Shown piece after piece: positions 1 to 11,554 of a stretch of 64,000 nucleotides of DNA. Origin of the DNA: Nepenthes gracilis (Eukaryota > Streptophyta > Magnoliopsida > Caryophyllales > Nepenthaceae); NCBI GenBank assembly GCA_033239525.1, contig BSYO01000002.1, forward strand, positions 27,138,068 to 27,202,067, in the 5' to 3' direction. Position 1 is the first letter of the stretch. Each line of letters opens with the position of its first letter. The position numbers and the translations under genes are program-made. The notes beneath the pieces are model-generated. The model was not told the DNA's origin. It saw only the letters and a program-made list of their open reading frames with translations, and searched no databases.

Positions 1-2735
1 CAATCAAAGGAAAGAAAAACAGCCTTAACACTTTGTCAAGATCCAACAAATCCCTAACGAGTGCCTAAAATGTTTGTTGGCCTAATTTAATATTAAGACC
101 AAAGGCAAATCAAAGCTTATAGACGATATAAAATTGAATGCCTTCATAATTACAATATAACTAAATAACATTTTTAAATATTTAGTCAACAAGACCCCAA
201 TATATTCTTGAAGATAGAGGCTATAACTCAAGCCTACAAAATACTCGGATTATAAGCATCAATAAGGTTCAAATGATGAAGAGAAGAAGAGAAACGACAA
301 TAACTCCTCTACTTGGGACCGTAGAAAGTAATAAACAACTAGCTAAGGAGTTTGTACAAAGTATATGCCGCTAAACTACACACCATTAAATGATACCCTG
401 ACAAATGTTCTAATACAAATTCAAAATAAAAAACTTTTAAAGTAATCCAAGTCAATCAAGAATCTAGAATAAGGCGATGAGTTTAAATACTATTTCTACC
501 ATCAATTTCCAAAACTCAATGATGAAGATTGTTGGATACTATAAAAGGAGATTAAGGCTCTGATTCAAAAGGGATAACTCAATAAATATCTATAAAATTC
601 TAATTCTTTCCCAGGTAATGAGAAAAATGGCAAGGAGTAAACTGAATAACCATGAATTTGAGTGGTGGCATTGATCATTAATATAATATTAACTAAATTT
701 GTCAGCAAAAAAGTTCCAGATCATTCAAAGAAGGCTTGATTCTTCAAAAATTATGGGCAAAAAATGATATCATTAATTTTGATAATGACAATATAACATA
801 TATAATCTCTTTTCATTCTGATCCTCTTATTATATCTACACTTGTTTTGAATGAAGTTTTTGACTACCAATTGAAATGAGTCATCATTAATTATATTCTT
901 TATTTTTATACGTTCATTAAATTAAAGTTTAAAAATAGTGGTATAGAACTATTAGATAAACTATTATATAGACTCAATAATGAACTAGTCTAAATAAAAT
1001 GAATAGTATATCTAAAGCTTACATTGAAAATATATCCGAAAATGGCTTCTCACAAGTTAACTTTTCTACTTATTGATTTTTCCTTAGTTTACAACACTAT
1101 ATTAGACTGATTATACTTAATAATGTTCTTCAAAGCAATAACTTCAATTCCTCACCATGAGATGAACTTTCCAACTAGGTACGGAATTGGAGAAGTCATG
1201 GGAGACTAGGACATCGAACAAAGTTGCTGCTTGATGAAAATCAGTGACCCTCCTCCTCCCCAACCAGTTATAGAATTTGATCTACTAGACGAGGGTTTTT
1301 TTCAATAGGCTTAGATCAAAGAGTCACCTCTTCAAATTCCTCTAAATACAATAGACCTGGATAAATATGTTTAGATCAATTCTTCATTAACTCAAGATTT
1401 GAATAGAAGTTAATTGAGTTCTTATGGAACAACGCGGACGTCTTCGTCTGGACTCCAATAAACATGCCATGCATTCCGATAAAAATGATGGTTCACAAGT
1501 TGAGCTCACATTTGGGCACAAATTGGTTTGATAAAAGGGAAAAAAATTTTCCGTATAAAAGCTCATAACAATTAGTGAAAAGGTTAAAAAGTTAAGTGAT
1601 ACTAGATTAATGAAAGAGATAAACTATCCAAATTGATTATCTAAAGTCATCCTCATTAAAAAGAGCAATGGAAAATAAAAGATATGTCAATTTTATGGAT
1701 ATGAATAAAGCATATTCTAAAAATAATTTCCTGCTACCAAGGATCAATTAGTTGGTGGACTCAATATCAGGATACTGGTTACTAAGCTTTATGGATGGTT
1801 ATTTCGGATATAATCAGATCTAAATGAACCCAAAAGATAAAGAGATTATCTCATTTATTACTGACTATAGAACCTACCACTATGAGGTACTATGCCGTTT
1901 GGTTAGAAAAATATTAGTGCAACATACCAAAGGTTAGTGACCAAAATATTTGAGTAATAGATCGGATAAAATATGGAGGTGTACGTTAATAACATGTTTA
2001 TCAAAAGTATATTTACCAATGACCATACTAACAATTTGGTAGAGACGTTTCAGGTATATAAAACATACCAAATGAAGTTGAACTTGACTAAATGTGTCCT
2101 CGGAGTAATTTGTGTTATGTTCATAGGATTTGTTATCTTACAATGGTAGATAGAAACAAATTCAAAGAAAATTAAGGCCACAATAGATATGAAACCAGCC
2201 TGTAATATTAAGAAAATTCAGATGTTAATCGAACGACTTGCTCCGCTATCCCAATTTTTAGCAAAGTTGACCGAAAAATATTGACTATTTTTAAGGTATT
2301 AAGAGAAGCAAAGACAAATAGCTTCTAATGAATAGATGAATGCCTGCAAACCTTTCTAGAGTTAAAAAAATATTTGGCACATTCGTATTAGCTGACTTGT
2401 CCTAAGAAAGATGACAAATTATATTTCTATCTAGCTATTATATAAACAACTTTGAGCATTATATTGGTTATGGAAGAGGCAAGATTCAACGGTCGGTATA
2501 CTATATTATTAAGATTCAAGCAAACCAAGAGACTCAATATACATAAATAAAAAATGTTATTTCACCTTAGTATTTGCTGCAAGAAAACTCCAATTGTATT
2601 TTTAAGTTCACAAAAGTATGATCTTTATGAATCAATCATGGAAAAGTATCTTATAGAAATTAGAAATATCTAGATGTTTGATCAAATAATTGATCAAGTT
2701 GGGTGAGTTCAATATAGAATTTTAAGTGTAAATAT
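1..2735 (+). mobile_element. Decayed Ty3/gypsy (Tat/Athila-type) gag-pol remnant
   Basis: No open frame survives, but three-frame reading recovers domains in the usual order. About 470–600 resembles the Gag C-terminus typical of Tat elements (a FH..P..NDEDCW-like stretch, then an IKALIQKG-like stretch). About 1140–1210 resembles the end of the protease region (NFPTRYGIGEVMGD). About 1560–2110 holds reverse transcriptase blocks (VILIKKSNGK, LPRIxxLVD-like, MPFG, ATYQRLV). About 2100–2330 continues into the RT thumb, and 2380–2735 into RNase H (an LGEFNIEF-like end). Stops and frameshifts interrupt every block. The 5' part lies outside the window and no LTR pair was found. The domains are visible after frame-switching; the lineage is inferred from the Gag and RT motifs. 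Confidence 0.75.
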
Positions 2736-3590
2736 CATGTCATATTACCAATTCCGAATAATTAATGTGATTATTTTATCTTAATTAATTAATTTAATTA
2801 AGTAATATATTGCTTTATTTTCTCTTAAGACTTAAAGTGGGATTGATAAAATTTCTAAAGTCCCAAAAATTGCTACACACTGAATGTGACCTTGAAATCA
2901 TATATCGATAATCACATTATAGGACCTAAAATATTACCCCTAAAGTGGCTCTAAATATCGATCACACCAAAATACCAAAACATGCATAATGAGATATGTC
3001 AATATAAAATCAAAGCACCCATTTAAACTTCTAAAAAGAGAATTGAAAACCCACTACATTACTAACAATACCTTACAATAACTAAATTAATTACAAAATC
3101 ATTTAACTAATATGAAAATAAACCTCCTAGGCTACTGTTTGAGGCAGCATTACAATATTAAAATATCCACATCCTAAGTCTACATCCACGAGACTTCTTT
3201 CCAGTAGTATTATCTACATGTAAGTACTTAAACCAGTTAATTTGAAGGGAGCTAATAAAAATAAAAGTAATAGTGAGCCAATTATTTGATAATATATATA
3301 ATTAATATAATCAAATATATAATTTATCTCAAAACTATGCGGTAACCAACTTAATCAAATTTTAGATGTAAGATCAAATGATTTCCACAACAATTATGCA
3401 TAATTTCAAAGTAATAACCCAGTTTCTTATTATAACTAATACACTATAAAAACATGCTCAAATTATATTAATTCTTATGAATTAAATATCAGTAGGACCA
3501 ATAAATGTGCGGATAATCAAAATTCGAGAGATCTTAATGCCAGCACCCTTTCTTTTCCCTAATGTTTCAACTTCTAACTCTTTAATTTCC
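2736..3590. repeat. AT-rich, possible LTR remnant
   Basis: This non-coding stretch follows the decayed pol remnant directly. Its composition and phrasing (long A/T runs broken by short TCCGAATAA- and GGAGCTAATA-like blocks) recall the long LTRs of chromovirus elements, but there is no second copy in the window and no clear TG...CA boundary. It may simply be AT-rich intergenic DNA. Confidence 0.25.
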
Positions 3591-5249
3591 TTCGAATGCC
3601 AGCAGTCTCTCCTCTTCAACGCCTAGGAAATTTCAACAGCGTCATTCCATCACTTTATAAGGAGGCAAAGCTCGAGAGAAAAATCTTACAGAAAAGCCAA
3701 AGAAAAACAAAGGCTAAGAAGTGTGCGGTAAGACTGAGAGAAACACAGAAAAATTATAAGAAATTCTTGTGCCATTTATATCCTACCAGAAAAGAAAGGT
3801 TGTGGGAGGTATACATGGGAAGAGTATGGCATTTCTAAACATAATGATCAGAAGAATTTGGCATTTTTAATAGTCATGGCTAACGGATCGCTTGGTCACC
3901 TAACTTTGTGCCAACAAATGAGTCTTGTCAGGGCCATTTCTCGTATTCATAATACTAAAAATTTCACTATGGTAATTTGGATAGCTATATTCATAATAAT
4001 ATATTTAAATATATTAGATCTATTTTATAATCTCCCATCATCTAAATTAAAATGATGAAATCCTTATATTATAAGTATGAAAGAATTTTAGAATGAGATA
4101 ACTTTAACAACTATTCAAACAAAGAAGCTAAAAATTTCAACTCGGGTATTAAGGTAATAAGATATAGAGGCCTTCTGACATGTTAAAACTATGATTGATG
4201 AGTTAAAAAGGAAGAAATCAGCTTTGGGGATGATATATTGATAAAAATATCGATAAATATATATTAGTATCAGCCCTATCATACTAAAGTTTTTCAATAC
4301 TATAATAAAATTGCTATATATTGTAATACTATTTTTCACAAATTTAATTTTCTTTGTATTACAAATCCTTGTAGACAACTATTCCAAATATTATTTGATT
4401 TTCGCATGTTGAAACACAATTTATTTAATAATTTGAACCGCCATTCATATCTTGAGGCTCATATACTAATACTATGCCAAGCCATATGAACTTTTTTTTA
4501 ATTGGTGGGGGGGACCCAAAAAAGGTATAAAATGGATCATGGAACCGAGCCAAAAAAGGTCCCACGTGTCCTAAAGATCAATCTCAAAAAACACTACAGA
4601 AAATCAACCAGAGAAAAACATATCCTAACAACAGAAAGTGGTAAGTCCGATCGCTTAATAATAAATCGAATATAGTATGTTGAAAGAAACATCATGGCTG
4701 CAAGCTTACCACAAGCAGCCTAAAAGATAACATCTCTTACTTGAATAGTCCAAGATCTGGTCTCTATTGAATACAACATTATTTGTTCTGCTCTAGATAT
4801 AGTGAACACAAGTAGTCAAAGTCATCTTGAAAACTATCAATATTGTCTTCCTCTCCTTCCATCTTGCAATAGCCCATATGATAACCCTAAAACAACCGAG
4901 ATTCTGCCATGAATACCCGTCTTATAGCAAATTTTGGACGAAATCAACAAGAAAGTTCATATGAAAAGAACAAAACCACAAGCAGTTACCACAAATTTGC
5001 TTCTCTATCTTTTCCTCTTCATATTAATGTGCTGTCCTCTATGTTTTAAGGTCAGTTTAATACACAAATTTTATCAATATATTATAAAAAAATTATTTTC
5101 AGAACTTAAATTTATAACATTTGTGCCATAGTGTAGCAAACTTACAGTATAAATTCAATAAATACATAAAGTATGCATAAATTAAAATTCTTAATTTATA
5201 TTTTAAAATTTAACAAGTTAAATTTTTTTATAGTTTATCTTTTATAAGT
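3591..5249. other. AT-rich intergenic, nothing firm
   Basis: Several short open frames (80, 65, 87 and 65 codons) occur here, but none has recognisable domains, codon bias or splice context. The minus strand of about 4840–4930 contains a short acidic peptide-like stretch (MEGEEDNIDSFQDDFD) followed by stops. It could be a relic of a coding exon or of a LINE, but I cannot identify it. Confidence 0.4.
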
Positions 5250-5651
5250 ATGATGGGTCTTGTGATCTTATGGGCCGGCCTAAAGAAGAGCCCATCTGTC
5301 AGTGTGCACGGGAGTTGAAGTCTAATAGGGTCCCGTGTAACGCGAAGCCTAGAGGATGCCACTGTGAGCCCAACCGCAGCCTAACTCGTGATGGGCAGGC
5401 AAAGAAATGCAACAAGTAGGCTCAATGAACAGCCACTATGAATCAACCAAACATGGCACAGAGAGCCTTCCAATTCAACGATCTGTAACCTGATCAAAGT
5501 AGAGTACGCATACAGGATACACCTGCCGTGGAAGTCTAGGCAACTTGGCAAATGTGTCGAGAAAGTAGCCCACAATCACCTGGGTGCCTCCAAAGGACAA
5601 GCTAATCATCAAAATTCAAGAGACAGATTTGGTGAATGTAATGGAAGCATT
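5250..5651 (+). repeat. LTR-type fragment, left of Tekay-like element
   Basis: A more GC-rich island begins TGATGGGTCTTGTGATCTTA and abuts the 5' LTR of the element starting at 5652. A similar opening (TGATGGGTGCGGCGTCTCAT followed by GGTCGGCCTA) occurs at 26379, so the two look like one dispersed family. The 64-codon minus-strand frame inside shows no domain. Calling it an LTR is inference from the TG start and from its position against other LTR pieces. Confidence 0.4.
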
Positions 5652-7872
5652 TGTAATATTTTTCGATTTTTTTATTCGAATTAATTTAATATTAATTATA
5701 ATTTTACGTAAATTGGACGTAATAAAATTAATTAAATATTGATAAATTTTGGGAGGATGTTTAGATCGGTTGTATTATCGCCCGGGGTGTGCCCGTGTTG
5801 TCGCTCAAATATTAATTCGGATTTTAGAAATAAAAGAAAATAAAAATATAATATATAATATATATCTATAACGAAAAAAAAGAAAATAAAAAAGAAAAAC
5901 AAAAGAAAAGAAGGATAAGGATGAAGTGGATCAGGGAGGGAGAGAGAGGGAAGAGAGGGTTTCGGGTTTCGCAGCGGAGGAGGAAAAGAAGGGAGAAAAA
6001 GGAGGTGACGGCGATGGCGGTGCACTGGTGGTCATCGGTGGTGTCCAGGGACGCAGCTTGGGCTAAGGCGATGATGGCGTGCGGTGTGGTGTGACGAAAC
6101 CACAGGAGGAGAGAGGGAGCGGGCGGCGGGCGCCCGATCTTCAACGGGGGTGTTCTTGGGAGGCCAACAAGTAACGGAGCGTGGACGGAAGCGGCAATGG
6201 CGTGCTAAGGTCAAGAAGGGAGGAGAGCGTAGGAGGGAGGAAGGGGCGCGCGGAGGAGAGAGAGAGGATGAGGTAGAGGAGAGAGAAAGGCTCGATTGGA
6301 ATATTTCAGGACATCCCTTCTTCAGATCTGCAAAGTATGAGGTCCAAGCAAGTATTTGTAAACCCTTTCTTTGATTTAATTTAATTTCTGATATATTTTG
6401 GATACTGTTTAAAATTTTTACTAACATGTATGTATTTTTATACACATAAATTATTTATTCTGGACATGTATGTGTAATTTATTGGATGTTTTGGGATTAT
6501 TGGACTGAGTTTTATGATTTTGGAGGATTTAATATTTTTTTGAAAGTCCAAATAATTTATTAGACACTGTATATTTTTATATTAATATATTTATATAAAA
6601 AATGAGCATGAAACTTTGTATATGCCGTTTAGTCACATGCACGTGTCGAGTTATGGTTACTACATTTAAATTTGGATTATTGAACTCTGGCCGGCTCCTG
6701 ACGGGGAGATTTATTTAAAAATCCCTTTTTTAGAAATCTTTGAGAGTAACTATTCTCATTTTAGAACATCCTAATATATCTAATAAGCTCAGAAATATAC
6801 CCAAAATCGTAGGTGGCAAAAATATAAAACGTACACAAGATATGGATTTCTAAGGTTACCGAGAATGTAACCCTTCCTCAAGCTAATCTTTAAATAATTA
6901 GAGCATAGATTTGGTACATAATTTGTATTTTTACATTGATTGATATTAGACTTTGATTTAGATATTAATTTTTGGACTTGGATTTGAGAAATAATTGGGA
7001 TTGGTACGTCTGCATAAATAATTTTGATTATATGTTTTGAAGGACTTTAAAATATAATAAGCTACTTCGGTCTTTACGTGGCTATTGGATCATCGATTAT
7101 CGGATTCTAATCACATGGTGATCGGTATTGAATTTGACTTTGAAAGAATTTGGACTCGGATCGACATCGGCTTTGAAATTGAGGATCACCTCTGTTTTGG
7201 CTATATATATATATTTATATATATATACGTCCCAACGAGGACTATTTTTCAAATTTGGACATTTATTTGGATTTGGATATTTGATTTGATACTAGACTAC
7301 CATTAGATTTTAAATTTTGAATCTTGGATTTCGGTTGAGGGAAATTTGATTGGATTTTCATCCATTTGACATTCTCTCCGATTTATTGGACTCCTTTTGA
7401 TTAAATATGATACTTGCTCGGTATTAGGCTCGTTTTTTGTTTTGTCCCTTAGAAGGTTTAAAGATAAAGAGAGTAAAGACGTGATCGGTCGGATATTCGT
7501 CCGATTTAGTGAGTTTCAGTTTTATTATGGTTTATATTGATATTTGGTATATTTAGATTATGGAACTAGTTGGATATGGGCTTATTGTTATATTTCGGGA
7601 ATAGTTTAAATATTATATTATATTTAATTATAATTTTTGGGTCGGATTATTACCTCACTTACGATGATTGTAGAGTAGATCACATTTATATTATTCGGAC
7701 GATTGTTCGATGAGGTCCTGTGAAAATTTTAATTTTGTTAAATTGTATATTTTGGTTTGTCACACCCGAATTTTGGGACTTAGTATTATTTGTTTAAAAT
7801 TATTTGAGATTTTAGATTTTTAAAATTATAATTAATTATTTAAATTGACCTGCTTGATCCAAGTTCATGACA
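5652..7872 (+). repeat. 5' LTR of Tekay-like element
   Basis: Aligns over its whole length with 11555–13815. It contains a GA-rich, GC-richer block at about 5920–6300 inside otherwise AT-rich sequence, and a TATATATATATTTATATA tract near 7201. The 97-, 92-, 137- and 96-codon frames in the GA-rich block are low-complexity composition artefacts, not genes. Confidence 0.85.
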
Positions 7873-8852
7873 GAAATAATATCAGAGAAATATCATAAGA
7901 AGAGGTACTTTTGGTTATTTTAGATAAATAATTGGCTGAATATTTGGGTATAATAAATATTACTTTTGGTTGATAATAGAAAATTTAAGTTGTAGAGATT
8001 TGGGTTTGTATCAGAAGGTCAAGTCGTAGGGATTTGAGTATGGATTGGAAGGATGATCATCTGATAATGATGAGTCACACAAGCGACATAATGTATGGTT
8101 TGATACAGCAGTTGAATTAGAATTTTGTTTGGTTTCTACAAATATGTAAAGATTTTGTTGGAATTTACAATTTTGGAAGGGTAGTGGTCTGAAATTGGAG
8201 TTGGTTCAAAATCTCGCAGAGTAGAAGGAGATTTTGGTCGGCAGAGAGGTAGGTGATAAAGTTGGTTGACTCAAAATCTCACGGGATAGAAGGAGATTTT
8301 TGGCCGACAAAAAGGTTAGCGGTGAAAGTGGAGATGAATGAAGATTCTTCAAGATTGGATGCCGGGAGATAAAGATGAAAAGTTCAAGTCAAATCAACTT
8401 GTTTATTATTGCTACAAAGACAAGACAATGAAGTGCAAGTCGACCAAGACGTGTAGAAGTCCGAGTTACAATCTGGAGCAAGAGAAAGACCAAGATTAAC
8501 AATCGTGTGGATAGTCGTCTCTGCAAATCTTTCATATTGAAGTATCAAGGACAAAGAGTTCGTGGTTCGATCTCCTAAAGCAATGCTGAGGAAGAGGTTG
8601 AAGAATTTAAAAGATTTGTTGAAGCATGATAGTAGTTGAGGACTTCAAGATTCAATCGGGAAGTAGTTGGTATCATTCGGCTGCTAAATTTATGACAAGG
8701 AGCTGGATCATACTTAGTTGATAGAGTACGAGCAGTCTTGAGATGTGATTTCAGAAGAAATCAGAGCATTGGAGTCAAAACTCGAAAGATAGATTTGTTT
8801 ATTATTCATAGGACAAGTTAAAAGAAACTCAGGTGAAATAAAGTCTTCTTCC

Positions 8853-9191
8853 TTGAAATTTCAGTTTGTGAAGTCAGCTTGCGAGTTTAGCGAGAAGAAG
8901 TTTGCGAGACGAGTTTGTTTCGTCAGAAATGAAGTCTGCTTCAATTGCGGCCAGATAGGTCATTTGGCAAGGGATCGTTCAAATTTTTGGCGTCCGGATT
9001 CCAAATGTCCTGATAAAGGACAGATGGTTCTAGGCGAAGCATTTGCAGTTATGACCCATGAAGTTAAAGTTGGATCCCTTGTTATGGAAGATTGTTTTGG
9101 TAAGTCAATCCCATTTTGCATTTTTGGTTATGAATCCTCAAAATTTCAAGGAAGAATCAGTAAGAAGGTTCCAGGGTTAATTTTGGCATAA
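8853..9191 (+). pseudogene. gag relic with zinc-knuckle
   Basis: This 112-codon open frame contains CFNCGQIGHLARD (about residues 29–41), a CX2CX4H zinc-knuckle core in which the last cysteine is replaced, so metal binding would be lost. The family uses this motif to bind genomic RNA in the retrotransposon particle. Upstream (7890–8850) reads as broken gag and downstream leads into protease and RT remnants. The first half has no recognisable domain. Confidence 0.65.
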
Positions 9192-9266
9192 CGAGTTATT
9201 TGTTGAGAGATGGGTGTTGAGTTCATCTAGTATATATGGTCACATTTGGGAGTCATTTTGTGATCA

Positions 9267-10070
9267 TTGAAGACATTTTGGTCATCTGCGAGTTCGAAGG
9301 TATTTTCTGATGATTGGTCTAGATTGCTTGCAGATCAGGGGATTGAATCTGTTATCAATATTATGCTTGATTTGACACCTATTCCAAAAGTTTCGTATGG
9401 AGTAGTCTTGTTTGAGGTAAAAAAATTGAGACAACAATTGCAAAATCGGTTGAGAAGGGTTTTGTTCGGCCAAGTGTCTTAGCATGGAGTGTTTCAATAT
9501 TCTCTGGCAAATAAAGTTGGATCGATAGGTTTATGTTTTGATTATTTGAAAATTGGATATGTATCAGTTGTCAAAGATCGAGAATTCGTTGGATCTAATT
9601 AAAGAAATTTGGGTTTTCTCTAAGATTAAATTATATTTAAGGTATCCTTAATTGAGGATTTAGTCAGAGGATGCGCATAAGACAGCTTTTCGGTCAATGT
9701 GTGGCCATTACAAATTTTCATAATGCTTTTGGGCTGTCAAATATTTTAATGTCTTTTATGGATTTGGTAGATTGGACTTCTAATCGTATTTGGATTAGTT
9801 ATGATGGATGTGTCAATGATTTTCTAATTTATTTGAAAAATATTGAGAAATATAATATCGATTGGAAAGTCCTGCTGTAGATTTCGAGAATGTATCATTT
9901 TAGTTCATATGGTTCTTAATGTGACATTTGGAGATTCGAAGAAGATAGAAGTAGTGGAGAATTTGAAAAGACCGTTTAAGGTCGCAGGAGTGTAGAGTTT
10001 CTTGGATCTAGTTGATTGTGATGGGAGATTTGTTAAAAGTTTCTCGAGGATTTTAGTATCGTGGTGCCTT
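9267..10070 (+). pseudogene. Ty3/gypsy reverse transcriptase relic
   Basis: About 9297–9480 keeps the region before the palm (VFSDDWSRLLADQGIE, then a P-IPKVSYG-like block and LRQQLQNRLRRVLFG). Further RT blocks follow in shifted frames to about 9895 with stops. At about 9995–10060 an FLxLVxxDGRFVKSFSRI block matches the segment between RT and RNase H. The intact enzyme would copy element RNA to DNA; this copy cannot be translated through. Matches are to family motifs as remembered. Confidence 0.65.
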
Positions 10071-11089
10071 TGGAATAGAAGTGATTAGTATTCAAATAAA
10101 GTAATGCTGGTGAGGAAAGTTTTCGCTAATTGAAGAATAGATTGTCATTGGTATCAGTTTTGTCGATTCCTGATGGATCAGAAAGTTTGGCAACGTTCAG
10201 TAATGCTCCTAAGAAAGATTTTGACATGTATGGATTTAGTATGGTCGGACATATTATTCAAAGAAAAGTCCAAGATGCGGTATAGTTTGGAGGATTTTGT
10301 GTAAAGTTCTATGTCAAAGATGCCACTGGGAAGACTAGGTCAGAAAAATTTTCTCTTTGCTGCTAGGATTGGATTCTGAATGAAATTCCTATCTGCGGGA
10401 GAAGTTTTTGAGAATATAATAAACGAAGCCCTTTTGGATGAGCTACATTAAAGTTGAAAGCAATTGAGCAGGTAATTTCGAACATTCTGTACCAGTGCTT
10501 TCCCTTTGCACGTTGGAGATGAAGCATGTTCGCAAGAATTCTCTAGTTTGAATATTGCTGATTGGATGAAAGTTTGGAAGCAAATGAGATTATTAGCAGT
10601 TATATTGAGTTGGATTTGTCCAAATTTGAAGGGAATATCGAAGATTCTCCACCTTGCGGAATGGAGGGAGAATTTGATGGCAAGTTGATCATGTGTCGAG
10701 GTTTGCAAGCAAAATATAAAGCGTGAGGTTGTGGCCTGTGTGGCAAGGTATATCCGTGCCTAAAGATGAAGTCGAGCAGAAGAAGAAGCCTCGAGATTTG
10801 TGTTTCAGGTCTGCCTCTTATGACTAGAAAATTGGTAACAATTTGGAGGATAATGGATGAGTTGATAGAGTCAGCTCTTTTCTTGTCGATCAGGATGTCG
10901 TTTCCGAGATTCGCTGTTGGCATATTTTCAAGATGAGAAGATTGTAAAATACTTTGATTCTGAGGCTTCAGATTTTGATTGGAGGCAGATGATCAATCAG
11001 AATAGCGCAGCAGAAGTGTATAGACTTTTGGCTATTTGTCACAAGATATGATTTGACGCTTCAAGTAGGAGATTAGATTTGCAATCCGA

Positions 11090-11554
11090 TTTAAAGTTCG
11101 ATGTGGACGGTCAGATATTTATGGAAGCACCTTGAAGAGAAGAATTTTGAGTTAGAGGTCGTCGGGTAATTTGAAGATAAGGTTTGTCGAAATCTTTCAA
11201 AGTGTTCGATAAGTCGGAGAGGCGGTCTGCATATTGGCCTTTTCTCTGAATTTGATATAAGGACATGATATGTCCTATGTGATTTGTATGATAAATATGT
11301 AAATGATCATTCGAATGTGTTTGGATCAGAATGTCATCGATCGATGGGAATTGTGTTGTGTTAAAGCTTTAATTCAAATTTTGGAATAGAAAGGATCTAA
11401 TATTGAGTATTAGATTTGAAACAATCATTTGATCAAGGAAGAGTACTGAGAAGTGCAAAGACGAAGTACAGAAGAATATCCTCATTGTTGATAGTCGAGG
11501 TTAATATCGACAGGCATAAATTTCAAGGACGAAATTTTTATAAGGAAGGGAGAA
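11090..11554 (+). pseudogene. Integrase C-terminal/chromodomain relic and 3' polypurine tract
   Basis: The segment at about 11140–11250 reads SGNLKIRFVEIFQSV in one frame and then switches frame, matching the integrase C-terminal block of chromoviruses. The next about 250 bp is where a chromodomain lies in this lineage. An EVQRRSTEEYPH stretch is compatible with its end but weak. A purine-rich tract (AAGGAAGGGAGAA, about 11542–11554) lies directly before the 3' LTR and is the likely plus-strand primer. Confidence 0.5.

Noticed and set aside
3596..3838. 80-codon lysine-rich open frame
   Set aside because: No domain, no splice partners and no codon bias against its AT-rich setting; likely chance.
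4934..5131. 65-codon frame with a hydrophobic stretch
   Set aside because: Could mimic a secreted peptide, but there is no recognisable mature peptide motif and the 3' half is AT-derived.
5732..6445. Overlapping frames of 92–137 codons on both strands
   Set aside because: They lie in the low-complexity GA-rich part of the Tekay-like 5' LTR. The equivalent frames in the 3' LTR (11699–12413) are shifted and not conserved as protein.
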